Assembly (NCBI GenBank): GCA_003116975.1
Contig: BGKB01000038.1
Coordinates: forward strand, 124,001 to 188,000
DNA length: 64,000 nt
From: Aurantiochytrium sp. KH105
Lineage: Eukaryota; Sar; Bigyra; Thraustochytrida; Thraustochytriidae
Reading direction: 5' to 3'
Shown here: positions 8,999 through 17,457 of the stretch, piece by piece
How positions within the stretch are numbered: position 1 is the first letter of the stretch
Layout of the letters: every line of letters begins with the position of its first letter
Notes under the pieces: generated by a model
Databases searched by the model: none
Seen by the model: only the letters and a program-made list of their open reading frames with translations
What the model was told of the DNA's origin: nothing
Program-made: the position numbers and the translations under genes

Positions 8999-10651
8999 TC
9001 AGCCCGCCTTTGCAGCATTGAACTGTTGCCGGCACTGCGGGCATGTATCGCAAAGCCAATACCAGCGCGCCGCGCAATCGAGATGGAGACTGTGCGCGCA
9101 ATTGGGAAGAGCAATGACTTCGGATGAATCGCAGAGCTCTTCAAGACAAATGCAGCAGCTCGCGTCCTGGGAAAGAGCGGCTGAACTAACGCAATGCCGC
9201 TGCAAGGTTTCGCGTGTGATGCGCTTCTCTGCTGCGCGCAAAGCGCTGTCAAAGCGCTGATACGATTGATGCGAACGGTAATCGATTTGTACCATCCTGC
9301 CTCGGAACTCCCTCGCGGTCCTTGCGCTCTCGCTACGAGCCCTTGAATAAGTAGCAGAATTCACCGCGGTTAGAAAACGCAACAGGCCATCGCAAGTCGT
9401 GTGGGCTTGTGCGCGACTGAAGCCCTGCGCTGCAAGCTCGGTGAGACGGTCACGAGTTTCCTGCAAAGGAAAGGACAATTTGTTGAGCGCGTTCGCTTGC
9501 CGAAGCAGCATAGCATTCAGTGTAGACATCATATCAAAAAACGACTTGCACACGTCCACTGAAGGTATAAACTCGGACCTGCCAACGCCCGTGGCGCGCC
9601 CCACCGCACTCGCGCGCGTGTATAAAAGTCGGTGCATCGCAAACGTCAAGACGAAGCGTTCTTGTTTTTCGCGTAATTTGACCAAAAGAGCTCGTTGCGA
9701 TGCAGACGAAGTTTCTAGCTTTAAGTGGAATGTGTGCACGTCCTTTTCGCCTTCGAGGGGGAACTCCTCCATTCCATGTTGAAGTTGCCGCACAGTGCCG
9801 GTTAGCTCTTGCGCCTCGAGACTCGCTCGACCCTGGCAAAAAGTCTCCATGTCATTGAAGGTGATTTGCGCACCATCCGCATCACTGCTCAACGTGAGAA
9901 CACACACTTGCTCGTCATCGTGAGCAGCGTGCTTGACGAGGATCTGTTCCTCTCCTCGCTCATCGGTGAATGTACGCAGCACGTGCAAAGCATATGGAGT
10001 CCGTTTGCCGATATCAGGTTGCAGCAAATCCTTGTTGGCCGCTGACTCCGAGATCGGAATCTTGATGTTACCCTGAAACGAGTGTCCTGGCTGCAAAAGT
10101 TCCCGCACCGTCCCAAACATAAATGCGACGTTACCCTCATGGACACCATGTAGACGCTGTGCTGGTGCCAAGGTATCGGTATTGTTGTTGTCGTTGATGG
10201 CGGTGGTGTTGGTGGTGTTTACGGCAGCGGCAGCGACGGCCTCGGCGCCAGCAGCACTCTCTGTCGTGGTTGGGGGCGTCTGCGATTGATGGAAAGGAAG
10301 AGAAGTCGTCGAAGAGCTCGCAGAAGGCGACGAAGAGGAGGAGGAGGAAGCGGAGGAGGAAGAGATTATCGTGGACGAGTCAGAGCTTCTGCACGGCAAC
10401 GAAATGGTTGTTTGCGCAGACGATTGGGAAATGGCGAGCTCGGCGTTGTGCAGCTCACTCTGAGACTCTTGGAGTTGATTTCTGAGACCGTCAAGATCGC
10501 CACTGCGTGCACATTCAATACTAGCGTGCATTGCGGCGCCCAGAACCGGATCGCGCAGTGTCTCTAGCACGCTTGTTGCGAGCTTGGCGAGCAGTTCTCC
10601 CTCCTTACGCACGCAGGCGTCCGGGTCGGCGATTGCCGACGCAAGAAACAT
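8999..10651 (-). CDS. RING-H2 finger protein, probable E3 ubiquitin ligase
   Basis: A 550-residue protein from an ATG at 10651. Near the C-terminus (about residues 500-545) is a complete RING-H2 zinc-binding set: CCIC, then NCAHSLHLDC, then CPQC, with the spacing C-x2-C, C-x-H-x2-H-x2-C and C-x2-C. Such fingers recruit an E2 enzyme. The N-terminal 60 residues are helical (SVLETLRDPVLGAAMHASIE), then there is a Ser-rich linker and an Ala/Thr/Asn-rich stretch, and a mixed alpha/beta middle region (residues about 170-480) that I do not recognise. No membrane segment. It is transcribed divergently from the AIFM2-like gene. Substrate unknown. Confidence 0.8.
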   Translation of the reverse strand: MFLASAIADPDACVRKEGELLAKLATSVLETLRDPVLGAAMHASIECARSGDLDGLRNQLQESQSELHNAELAISQSSAQTTISLPCRSSDSSTIISSSSASSSSSSSPSASSSTTSLPFHQSQTPPTTTESAAGAEAVAAAAVNTTNTTAINDNNNTDTLAPAQRLHGVHEGNVAFMFGTVRELLQPGHSFQGNIKIPISESAANKDLLQPDIGKRTPYALHVLRTFTDERGEEQILVKHAAHDDEQVCVLTLSSDADGAQITFNDMETFCQGRASLEAQELTGTVRQLQHGMEEFPLEGEKDVHTFHLKLETSSASQRALLVKLREKQERFVLTFAMHRLLYTRASAVGRATGVGRSEFIPSVDVCKSFFDMMSTLNAMLLRQANALNKLSFPLQETRDRLTELAAQGFSRAQAHTTCDGLLRFLTAVNSATYSRARSESARTAREFRGRMVQIDYRSHQSYQRFDSALRAAEKRITRETLQRHCVSSAALSQDASCCICLEELCDSSEVIALPNCAHSLHLDCAARWYWLCDTCPQCRQQFNAAKAG

Positions 10652-11104
10652 TTTTCCTCTTCGCGCACCTTCGGTATCAGCTCAGCCGGGCGGCGACGAC
10701 GGTCGAAGGAGGGGGGATGGCGGGCAGCGTCGCGTCGTGTCGCGTCGCGTCGCGTCGCGTTTCGTTGCGTCGCGAACAACTAATAGTCTGGTGAAAGCCA
10801 ACTGGCTCACTCATATAGTAGTACTGTCTGACGTGAGTCGCCAATCCGAACTACGGAGCAACTGCGCCAGCACAAATGTATATTTTAGCGTAAATAGGGC
10901 TCCACAAATGTCGCCCATCAAAGAACCACAAGCAGAGCGCGGCAAACGGGATCGCGTCGTGCGCGGTTGGTCGGGTTGCAGGCCCCTGGAGCCCTTGTCA
11001 ACGTCCCGCTGGGTGCACGACGAGGCGCAGGCCTCTAGGAGACCGCGAGGCTCGTTTGTTTTCGTGCGGAACCACCAGCAAGAGCCCGAACTGACGGAGA
11101 TCAA
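10652..11104. promoter_or_regulatory. Divergent promoter with a CGCGT repeat
   Basis: This 453-base region separates the starts of two divergent genes (RING protein, minus; AIFM2-like, plus). At 10727-10785 there is a tandem of CGCGT-type pentamers; read in the sense of the RING gene it is (GCGAC)n. No coding frame is supported. Confidence 0.5.
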
Positions 11105-12931
11105 ATGACACTCCAAGCAAGTCCAGGTCGCCGGGCCGAGGCGCAAGTGAAGCTTGGCGTACTGGGGTTCACGCGCACAGCAGTGAACTTTGCCGGCGGG
11201 GTCGCAGGCCGCGCGCTTTCATGGGCTAGCTTCTCGGCAGTATCGCGCTCCGGCAAACCCGTGGACCTGAACAGTGGCAATAGTTCAATCGAAGACGAGG
11301 ACACCGACGGCAGCGATGAAAACGAGTCCATCTTTGAGAACTTTGAAATGCTTGGCACCGCCGCGTCCACGACAAGTCCCGGATCCAGGGCTGGTGCGAG
11401 CGTCCTCGGGTACTCTGGATATGATGGTCTCATGGAGTCCGAGGTATGGTCAGAGTCCGAGCCGGCCTCGCGTCCCAGTGGTGCCGATGCGCTGGCCTTT
11501 GCGGAAGCCGGTGGCGCACCCGCAAATGCCAATTGGCAAGATGGGAGCTTTGCAACGCCGCGTCACGCTCTGAGTAGCAGCGTATCAAGTCACGATACGG
11601 GATCCTCTCGTTCGGACCCGGTGCGAATTGTGATTGTGGGTGGCGGCTTTGCCGGCATTCGTGCCAAATTGTGCCTCGATCGAGCTCGTCTGGAAAATTG
11701 CGTCGTGACGCTTATCGACAAGAAACAATTTTTCGAATACACGCCAGGGATTCTCGGGGCACTGACGCGGGGAGGGTGGGAGTCTTTGACGCGATCCTAT
11801 CCTCGTCGAGGCTTCGTGCAAGGCCTCGTCAAGCGCGTCGATCTTGACAGCGTCACCGTCGAGGCAGGCGGCGAGTTTCGTGTTCCATTTGACTACCTCA
11901 TTTACGCAGCAGGGGGCGCTTACGGCATGCAGCATAGTGATCCCAGCGGCGTTATCAAGCCGCGCAATACACGTGCTCGACACGCCCAGAACCCGGTCCA
12001 AACAGTCGAACGCTGGAATGATGTCGTTGGCACAGAAAACGAAATTGCAGACGCCGAACACATTGTCATCATTGGTGCGGGCTATGTCGGTGTGGAATGG
12101 GCGGCTGAGATTGCCGAAGTCTACGCAGGGACAGAAAAATGTATCACGCTCATCGATCGCAATAATGAGGTGTGCCATTCTCTTCCCGCGGCTGCGCGTC
12201 AGCATATTCAGTCTTGGCTCGAGAGCCGTGGCGTCGATCTTCTTTTGGGCGCTCGCGTTCTCAATCTCAACAAGAGCGATCAGACCGTGGCGCTGCAAGT
12301 AGGCGACGAATCTCGACCTCGAACTCTACGCTTTGACTTGTGTCTCGAGTGCAAGGGGTTGCGCCCCAACACGGACGCGTTACGTCCCGTGTTTGCGAGC
12401 GCCCTCTCTGGTGACGGTCGCATTTGTGTCAACGACGAGCTCAATGTCATGTCCAGCGATGGTGTTCTCAAGGCGCACAACATTTTCGCAGTGGGGGATG
12501 TGGTAGCGCACAAAGCGTCGGCTCGCTGGAGAGGTATGGCCTTGTACGCTGAGTTGCAGGCCGACATTGCCTGCGCAAACATTGTGGCAAGCCTGCAAGA
12601 CAAACCAGCGCGGGTTTTCCCCAGCGATGTGACGCATGTCGACGCGGCAGCTGGCATCCCCGTTGCACAGGTCGTGAGTCTTGGCCGACTGGATGCCAGT
12701 CTCCGTCTGGAGGACTTTGTGGTGAACGGCTTTGCCGCCGCATGGCTCAAGGTGGTCATGGAAGAGACAAAACTCTTAGAGGCGGCAGGCAACCCCGCCG
12801 GGCACTACTTTTGGCAAATCTCCGAAAGGGCACTGATGCTTGTGTGGCGAAAATTTCTCGTGAAGAGCGAAACGAAGCAATCGCCCAAACAAGCTTCTTC
12901 CTCTTCGACCTTGATGCCCTTCAATTCTTGA
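11105..12931 (+). CDS. AIFM2/FSP1-like FAD-dependent NAD(P)H oxidoreductase
   Basis: A 608-residue flavoprotein. After about 170 low-complexity residues comes a pyridine nucleotide-disulphide oxidoreductase core: the FAD-binding dinucleotide motif IVIVGGGFAGI (near residue 173), a second, NAD(P)H-binding GAGYVGVEWAAEI (near 320), and the C-terminal FAD contact IFAVGDVVAH (near 460). The core order and the MQVVSLGR-like ending match AIFM2 (FSP1) and, more loosely, type II NADH dehydrogenases, which reduce quinones with NAD(P)H. Two things differ from animal FSP1: no N-terminal Gly for myristoylation, and a long N-terminal extension with hydrophobic patches (AVNFAGGVAGRALSWASF) that might associate with membranes. 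A C-terminal helix with Trp residues could be amphipathic. Exact substrate is not provable from sequence. Confidence 0.8.
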   Translation: MTLQASPGRRAEAQVKLGVLGFTRTAVNFAGGVAGRALSWASFSAVSRSGKPVDLNSGNSSIEDEDTDGSDENESIFENFEMLGTAASTTSPGSRAGASVLGYSGYDGLMESEVWSESEPASRPSGADALAFAEAGGAPANANWQDGSFATPRHALSSSVSSHDTGSSRSDPVRIVIVGGGFAGIRAKLCLDRARLENCVVTLIDKKQFFEYTPGILGALTRGGWESLTRSYPRRGFVQGLVKRVDLDSVTVEAGGEFRVPFDYLIYAAGGAYGMQHSDPSGVIKPRNTRARHAQNPVQTVERWNDVVGTENEIADAEHIVIIGAGYVGVEWAAEIAEVYAGTEKCITLIDRNNEVCHSLPAAARQHIQSWLESRGVDLLLGARVLNLNKSDQTVALQVGDESRPRTLRFDLCLECKGLRPNTDALRPVFASALSGDGRICVNDELNVMSSDGVLKAHNIFAVGDVVAHKASARWRGMALYAELQADIACANIVASLQDKPARVFPSDVTHVDAAAGIPVAQVVSLGRLDASLRLEDFVVNGFAAAWLKVVMEETKLLEAAGNPAGHYFWQISERALMLVWRKFLVKSETKQSPKQASSSSTLMPFNS

Positions 12932-13223
12932 CGTAAGTGCTGCCTGCCTGCCTGCCTGCCAACCTGCATCCGCACATGTATGTACTCTCTCGCTGCCTTG
13001 CTGTGCGGCAAAGAATCTCTCTCTCTCTCTTTCTTTATTTCTCATTTTATACTTTGACGTTCTCTTTTGGGACGCCGCTGCTTTCGTGCAGCGCGATAGG
13101 TTCCTCTGATTTTGAACCTCGCCTTACTTCTTGAAGGAGGAAAAAAAGCTTCATGTCAATCAGGATAATCTTTGTCATTTCATTTTATCACGAGTTTTCA
13201 ACCAAATGCAAATGCAACGGTTT
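12932..13223. other. Short convergent intergenic region
   Basis: CTGCC repeats near 12940 and a CT-rich run near 13020-13030 lie between the 3' ends of the AIFM2-like and Naa40 genes. No gene seen. Confidence 0.5.
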
Positions 13224-14030
13224 CTAAGCAGACGCCGTAGCAGGCTTCGCCCCGCAACGCTTCGAGAGAATTGTGTACGAGGCATCTTCTTCTCCCTCCA
13301 TCTGGGAGACCTGAGGAGAAGTCTCGTCCATCTTGTAGCCCAAACGCTCGTAGAACTTAGCTGCCGCCTCGTTGCAGTTGAGAACAGTGAGACAGACCCA
13401 GTCCATCCCCGCACGCCGCGCAATGAGTTCGGCAAGCAGCATGATATGCCGGCCCACGCCTTTTCGCGCACAGGTCGCCTGATCAACCTGAACCTCGTAA
13501 ACGTAGAGGACAAGCTGGTCCTCCTCGCGTTCGAAACGGAAGTGAAGAAAAGCACGAGGGACATCATCTGTATCAAAGGCAACAAGAAGACGCGCCTCCT
13601 CGCTCTCGAGTTCTCGCTGCTTCTTGAGCGCATTCCAGCCCCAACCCGATTCCTCATAAGAGGCCTTCATGTTGGCCTCGGTCATGTCGAAGCACGCCTT
13701 GAGGACCTCGGGCGGTACCCCGCCCTCTGCACCGCGTGCGAACGCCTTGAGTGTGAGTTGAAGCCCGTTCCGATCGAATTTGGCAAAGGCGGCAAAGTTC
13801 TCGAGGTGATCGCGGGGCGTTGTGCCACCTTCTGCAAACCGCGCGGCCGAGAGCGTGGAGCTAATTCTGCGGCTCTCTTCGGCGAGTTTAGCGCGCTCCT
13901 GCTTTTTTGCGGCTTTCTTCGCTGCCTTCTGTTCTTCTTTGGTCAGCTTCCTGCCGGTGACCGTGGCCTTTTGCGCGAACTCCTTGGAGAGCGCCGAGAC
14001 CTTCTCCTCCGCAGCCTGAGCAGCTGTCAT
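13224..14030 (-). CDS. NAA40: N-alpha-acetyltransferase 40 (NatD, histone H4/H2A N-terminus)
   Basis: A GNAT-fold acetyltransferase of 268 residues; Naa40 acetylates the N-terminal Ser of histones H4 and H2A. Features in order: a Lys/Glu-rich N-terminal helix (about residues 1-55), the ESGWGW and AFLHFRFEREEDQLVLYVYE strands, a CoA-binding loop ARKGVGRHIM matching R/Q-x-x-G-x-G/A, the LTVLNCNEAAAKFYERLGY segment, and DETSPQ, a family hallmark. DASYTILSK near the end matches the family DYEILSK. Length is slightly more than the human protein because of the N-terminus. ATG at 14030 is in a clean context immediately after an ACGAC repeat in the leader. It is divergent from UROD. Confidence 0.9.
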   Translation of the reverse strand: MTAAQAAEEKVSALSKEFAQKATVTGRKLTKEEQKAAKKAAKKQERAKLAEESRRISSTLSAARFAEGGTTPRDHLENFAAFAKFDRNGLQLTLKAFARGAEGGVPPEVLKACFDMTEANMKASYEESGWGWNALKKQRELESEEARLLVAFDTDDVPRAFLHFRFEREEDQLVLYVYEVQVDQATCARKGVGRHIMLLAELIARRAGMDWVCLTVLNCNEAAAKFYERLGYKMDETSPQVSQMEGEEDASYTILSKRCGAKPATASA

Positions 14031-14513
14031 CTTGTTATTCTCGTTTCGTGTCGTTTCGTGTCGTGTCGTGTCTTTTCGTGTCGATTCGACTCTTCTCTAT
14101 GCACGCAGAATGCGCGTCCCGAGTTCTCGCGGTAGCTGGCCGCTTTTCCAGATCCACTTCCTCCAGACTTGCGCGGTGGCGCGCGAGTGCGTGAATTGGG
14201 TCTTTGTCGTCGTGGTTAGGCTCGTCCGTCTGTCTCCGTGCCAAATAAGAGACCTTAAAGACCTAAACGTGCAATAGTCCCTTTATTGATTTTGATGCAT
14301 GTTTGCTTTCTTGCTTGATTTTCATCCGAGTCCAGCCAGAGAGGCAAAGCTTGGACTTGCGCGCTGCAGCGAGGGAGCGAGCAAACAAGCGAGCAGCAGG
14401 CGCGTACGAGGGCCATCAGCGGCCTGCTCAGCGTCTCTGGCGCTGGCCACCACGTCACGCGCGAGCTTCAGGGCTAGCTATTTCGCTATTTCGCTTTTTC
14501 GCTCGCTTGCAAC
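14031..14513. promoter_or_regulatory. Divergent promoter between NAA40 and UROD, with an ACGAC repeat
   Basis: This 483-base spacer drives two divergent genes. Close to the NAA40 start (14038-14090) are tandem TTCGTGTCG/GTGTCGT units, which read as ACGAC-type pentamers in the NAA40 sense. A TTTCGCTA/TTTCGCTT repeat lies just before the UROD ATG. No coding frame is supported. Confidence 0.5.
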
Positions 14514-15851
14514 ATGGCGCCATCCAGCGACGCCGGCCAGACGTCCTGGGCGAGCTTGACCCTTGCCGTGGGCGTGGGCGCCGTGCTGGGCGCGGCTGCG
14601 GCGGTGGCCGCGGCCAAGACGAGCGGAGTCGAGATTTCCGAGTTTGGCAAGGCGCCCAAGGGCGCAGCCACCGCGGGTAGACTCAAGCCGGATGAAAGCG
14701 GCGCCATGGCGGCCGGGCGGCGCAAGGTAAAGCGCGTACCCGTGGAGGACTTTCCGCCAGCGAAGAACGATCTTCTCTTGCGAGCAGCGCGCGGAGAAGA
14801 AACGGAGCGCGTTCCTGTGTGGATGCATCGCCAGGCCGGAAGGTATTTGCCCGAGTTTAGGGAGCTTCGCAAACATGCTGACTTCTTCACCATGTGCCAG
14901 GATCCGGAGCTGGCGACCGAAGTAACTCTGCAGCCGCTCGAGCGATTTCCCACTCTCGACGCTGTTATTGTCTTCTCCGACATCCTCGTCATCCCGCAGG
15001 CTATGGGTATGGAAGTGCAGATGGTCCCCGGTCGTGGGCCCGTCTTTCCTGACCGTCTTGTCGACCCGGCGGATCTCGACCGCCTCAACTTCAAGCCAGA
15101 CATGGAAAAAACCCTCGGCTACGTCTACGATGTGGTCAATCTTACGCGCCAGCGTGTCAAGGCGCGCGTTCCTGTGATTGGATTCTCCGGTGCACCGTTC
15201 ACTCTTATGGGCTACATGATTGAAGGCGGTGGCAGCAAGACCATGAGCAAGGTCAAGGCTTGGCTATACTGCCATCCGGAGGCGTCGAAAAAACTCTTGC
15301 AGGCACTTACGGACATTATCATTGAGTACCTTGTCGGCAAGGTTCGCGCCGGAGCTCAGCTGCTCGAGGTCTTTGAGAGCTCGGGTGGCGATCTGGGCCC
15401 GGAGCTCTACGACGAGTTCTCGCATCCTTACTTGTGCCAGATCGCGACCAAGGTCAAGGCAGAGCTGCGCGCCCAAGGCCTTCCCGAGGTCCCCATGACA
15501 GTCTTTGCTCGGAATGTGCGTCACGAGGGTGCTCTCGAAAAGCTCGCCGACTCCGAGTACGATACGCTTAGTCTTGACTGGAACATCTTGCCCGAGGTTG
15601 CACGTCGCCGGGTCTCGATCAAGAAGGCCTCTCTTCAGGGCAACTTGGACCCGTGCGCTCTGTACGCCTCGCCGGACCGCATTCGTGCGCTTGTCCAAGA
15701 TATGGTCAAGGGCTTTGGAACGCAGCGTTACATTGCCAACCTCGGACATGGCATGCTCCCGGACCACGACCCGGAGCATGCGCACGCTCTCATCCTGGCC
15801 GTGCAGGAAGTCTCCGCGGAGATGAACAAGAAGACTTCGCAAGCAAACTAA
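14514..15851 (+). CDS. UROD: Uroporphyrinogen decarboxylase with N-terminal membrane anchor
   Basis: Catalyses the decarboxylation of uroporphyrinogen III to coproporphyrinogen III in haem synthesis. From about residue 84 the protein is a textbook UROD: MHRQAGRYLPEF with substrate-binding Arg residues, FSDILVIPQAMG with the catalytic Asp, GFSGAPFTLMGYMIEGGGS with the active-site Tyr, ESSGGDLGP, and NLGHGMLPDHDPEH with the conserved His. What is odd is the start. Residues 12-34 (WASLTLAVGVGAVLGAAAAV) form a hydrophobic segment with a Lys after it, followed by a 50-residue linker. Known URODs are soluble. An internal ATG at 14706 (MAAGRRKVKR) would give a normal-length soluble enzyme, so two forms are possible. 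Confidence 0.93.
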   Translation: MAPSSDAGQTSWASLTLAVGVGAVLGAAAAVAAAKTSGVEISEFGKAPKGAATAGRLKPDESGAMAAGRRKVKRVPVEDFPPAKNDLLLRAARGEETERVPVWMHRQAGRYLPEFRELRKHADFFTMCQDPELATEVTLQPLERFPTLDAVIVFSDILVIPQAMGMEVQMVPGRGPVFPDRLVDPADLDRLNFKPDMEKTLGYVYDVVNLTRQRVKARVPVIGFSGAPFTLMGYMIEGGGSKTMSKVKAWLYCHPEASKKLLQALTDIIIEYLVGKVRAGAQLLEVFESSGGDLGPELYDEFSHPYLCQIATKVKAELRAQGLPEVPMTVFARNVRHEGALEKLADSEYDTLSLDWNILPEVARRRVSIKKASLQGNLDPCALYASPDRIRALVQDMVKGFGTQRYIANLGHGMLPDHDPEHAHALILAVQEVSAEMNKKTSQAN

Positions 15852-16371
15852 TCGATCAATCCTAGCTGGTCATTTCATTTTTCCCAAGTCTCTAACCTAA
15901 CCTTATCTGAGCCGATTGAATGAAGAACAACCACCGCTCGAACTCGCCCGCCCCGAACCTCGAAATCATCGACCAGCCAGACGCCACGCCGCCCCGCCCA
16001 TTGCCAAATGCTTCAGCGCCATCACGGCCTCCTCTCGCCTTTACTCAATCTCGCCGGCGCTCCCTGACGGACGGGCCGCCGACGCGCACTGTCGCAACGA
16101 GGGGCCACTGGGAAGGGTCACACACAAGTCAGGCCGCTCGCGGCGCAAGTGGGGCGCGAGCGAACGCAAGTCGGGAAAACCCCCAAGACCTGTGAAAGCG
16201 ACCGTGACGTGCCGCACGTGCTGCAGCTGCTCGCAAGAGAACGCTTGGTCCCTCGCCATCTCCATCCCGCCTCGCCACCGCGCCCGCGAGCCGCCACCGC
16301 CACCGCGACCGCGACAGCGACAGCGACAGCGACAGCGACCGCGACCGCGACCGCGGGCCGCGCCGCCGAGG
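15852..16371 (+). other. Leader region of the copper chaperone gene, with a GCGACA/GCGACC repeat
   Basis: The coding frame of CCS is open upstream from 15916, but the translation there is low-complexity and Pro/Arg-rich and looks like leader, not protein. At 16299-16354 lie GCGACA, GCGACC and similar units in tandem, ending 17 bases before the preferred ATG at 16372. Confidence 0.5.
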
Positions 16372-17430
16372 ATGCTGCGGCTGCTGGCGCGCGCGCGCGG
16401 CCCGCGGCTGCGCGCGGCGGCGGGGGCTCGGGGCTCGGGCCCGCCGCGGCGAGGCGCCGAGAGCGCGCAAACGCAAACGCGCAACGCGGCGGCGCTCGCG
16501 GCGCCTCGCAGACTCGCGCGCGGGGAGCAGCGGCGCGGCGGACGGCAGGCGCTCTGCGGCGTCGCGGGCGCGCTGGCCGCGCTCTGGACGGCAGACCTCG
16601 CGGCGGCGCGTGCCGAGATGCAGGACGCCGAGTCCGGCGCCATGGCGGCCGCGGCGGCGGCGGCGCAAGACGACGACCTGCTCACGTACGAGCTGTTTGT
16701 GAAGATGTCGTGCGAGTCGTGCGCCAAGACAGTCCGAGGCGCGCTCGACGCGCGAGCCTGGGAGGTCGTCCAGATCGACGTGCCGACGGACCTCGTGGTC
16801 GTTCGCAGCGCGGCGCCCGCCAAGGCAGTCGTCGAGGAGATTGAGTCCGTGGGCTTCGAAGCTGCCATCATCGGAACCAGCGCAGGTCTAGCCTCGGACG
16901 GCTCCATTACCGTCCCGGATACCGTGGGCTCCTTTGAGGAAAGCGTGTCTGTAATTGGCGAGTTCCGAGGCGAGGCATACGGGCATGGGAACGTCGTCGG
17001 CGTTGTCCGCATCATTCAGCGCTCCAACAACGTGGCGGCCCTGCAAGTCTCCCTTGGAGGTCTCAAGGCGGGCGCCTCGTATTCTGTGGCAATCCATTGC
17101 TTTGGAGACCCTCGTCCTGGCAAGCAGGGCGGTGTCTTTGAAGGTGCAGATTGCAGCATCGCGAACGCGCCGACGTCTCTTGAAGCCGCCAAAGACGTCC
17201 CAGGATTTCTATGCAGCGCTATTGCCAACGAGTCGGGTGAGATCGACATCACCAAGGCCGTACGCGGCCTTCGCGTCTGGGAAGCAATTGGGCGCGGAAT
17301 GGTTGTACATGCTGACGATGACTCTTGGACGTCACTCGCGACCTGCGTCGTCGCACGAAGCGCAGTCGTAGGCGCAAACCACAAAAAGGTGTGCACCTGC
17401 GACGGCACTATTATTTGGGAGGCAAAGTAA
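16372..17430 (+). CDS. CCS: Copper chaperone for superoxide dismutase
   Basis: Delivers copper to Cu/Zn superoxide dismutase and helps form its disulphide. In the 352-residue form from ATG 16372, domain I is a heavy-metal-associated fold with the copper motif MSCESC (C114, C117); domain II is SOD-like (YSVAIHCFGDPRPG, VRIIQ) but lacks most catalytic copper ligands; domain III ends in KKVCTCDGTIIWEAK, whose CxC (C341, C343) with the following IWE is diagnostic of CCS. Residues 1-80 are Arg/Ala-rich and begin MLRLLARARG, like a mitochondrial presequence. Internal ATGs at 16618 and 16642 would give a cytosolic protein starting just before domain I. The stop is only 27 bases from the 3' end of the convergent glycosyltransferase-like gene, so the transcripts probably overlap. 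Confidence 0.92.
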   Translation: MLRLLARARGPRLRAAAGARGSGPPRRGAESAQTQTRNAAALAAPRRLARGEQRRGGRQALCGVAGALAALWTADLAAARAEMQDAESGAMAAAAAAAQDDDLLTYELFVKMSCESCAKTVRGALDARAWEVVQIDVPTDLVVVRSAAPAKAVVEEIESVGFEAAIIGTSAGLASDGSITVPDTVGSFEESVSVIGEFRGEAYGHGNVVGVVRIIQRSNNVAALQVSLGGLKAGASYSVAIHCFGDPRPGKQGGVFEGADCSIANAPTSLEAAKDVPGFLCSAIANESGEIDITKAVRGLRVWEAIGRGMVVHADDDSWTSLATCVVARSAVVGANHKKVCTCDGTIIWEAK

Positions 17431-17457
17431 AGTAATGGACTGGATTTTAACAAATGA

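Noticed and set aside
15916-16371. Upstream part of the CCS frame as coding sequence
   Set aside because: Pro/Arg-rich and repeat-encoded, with no match to CCS; more likely leader. The presequence-like start at 16372 is preferred.
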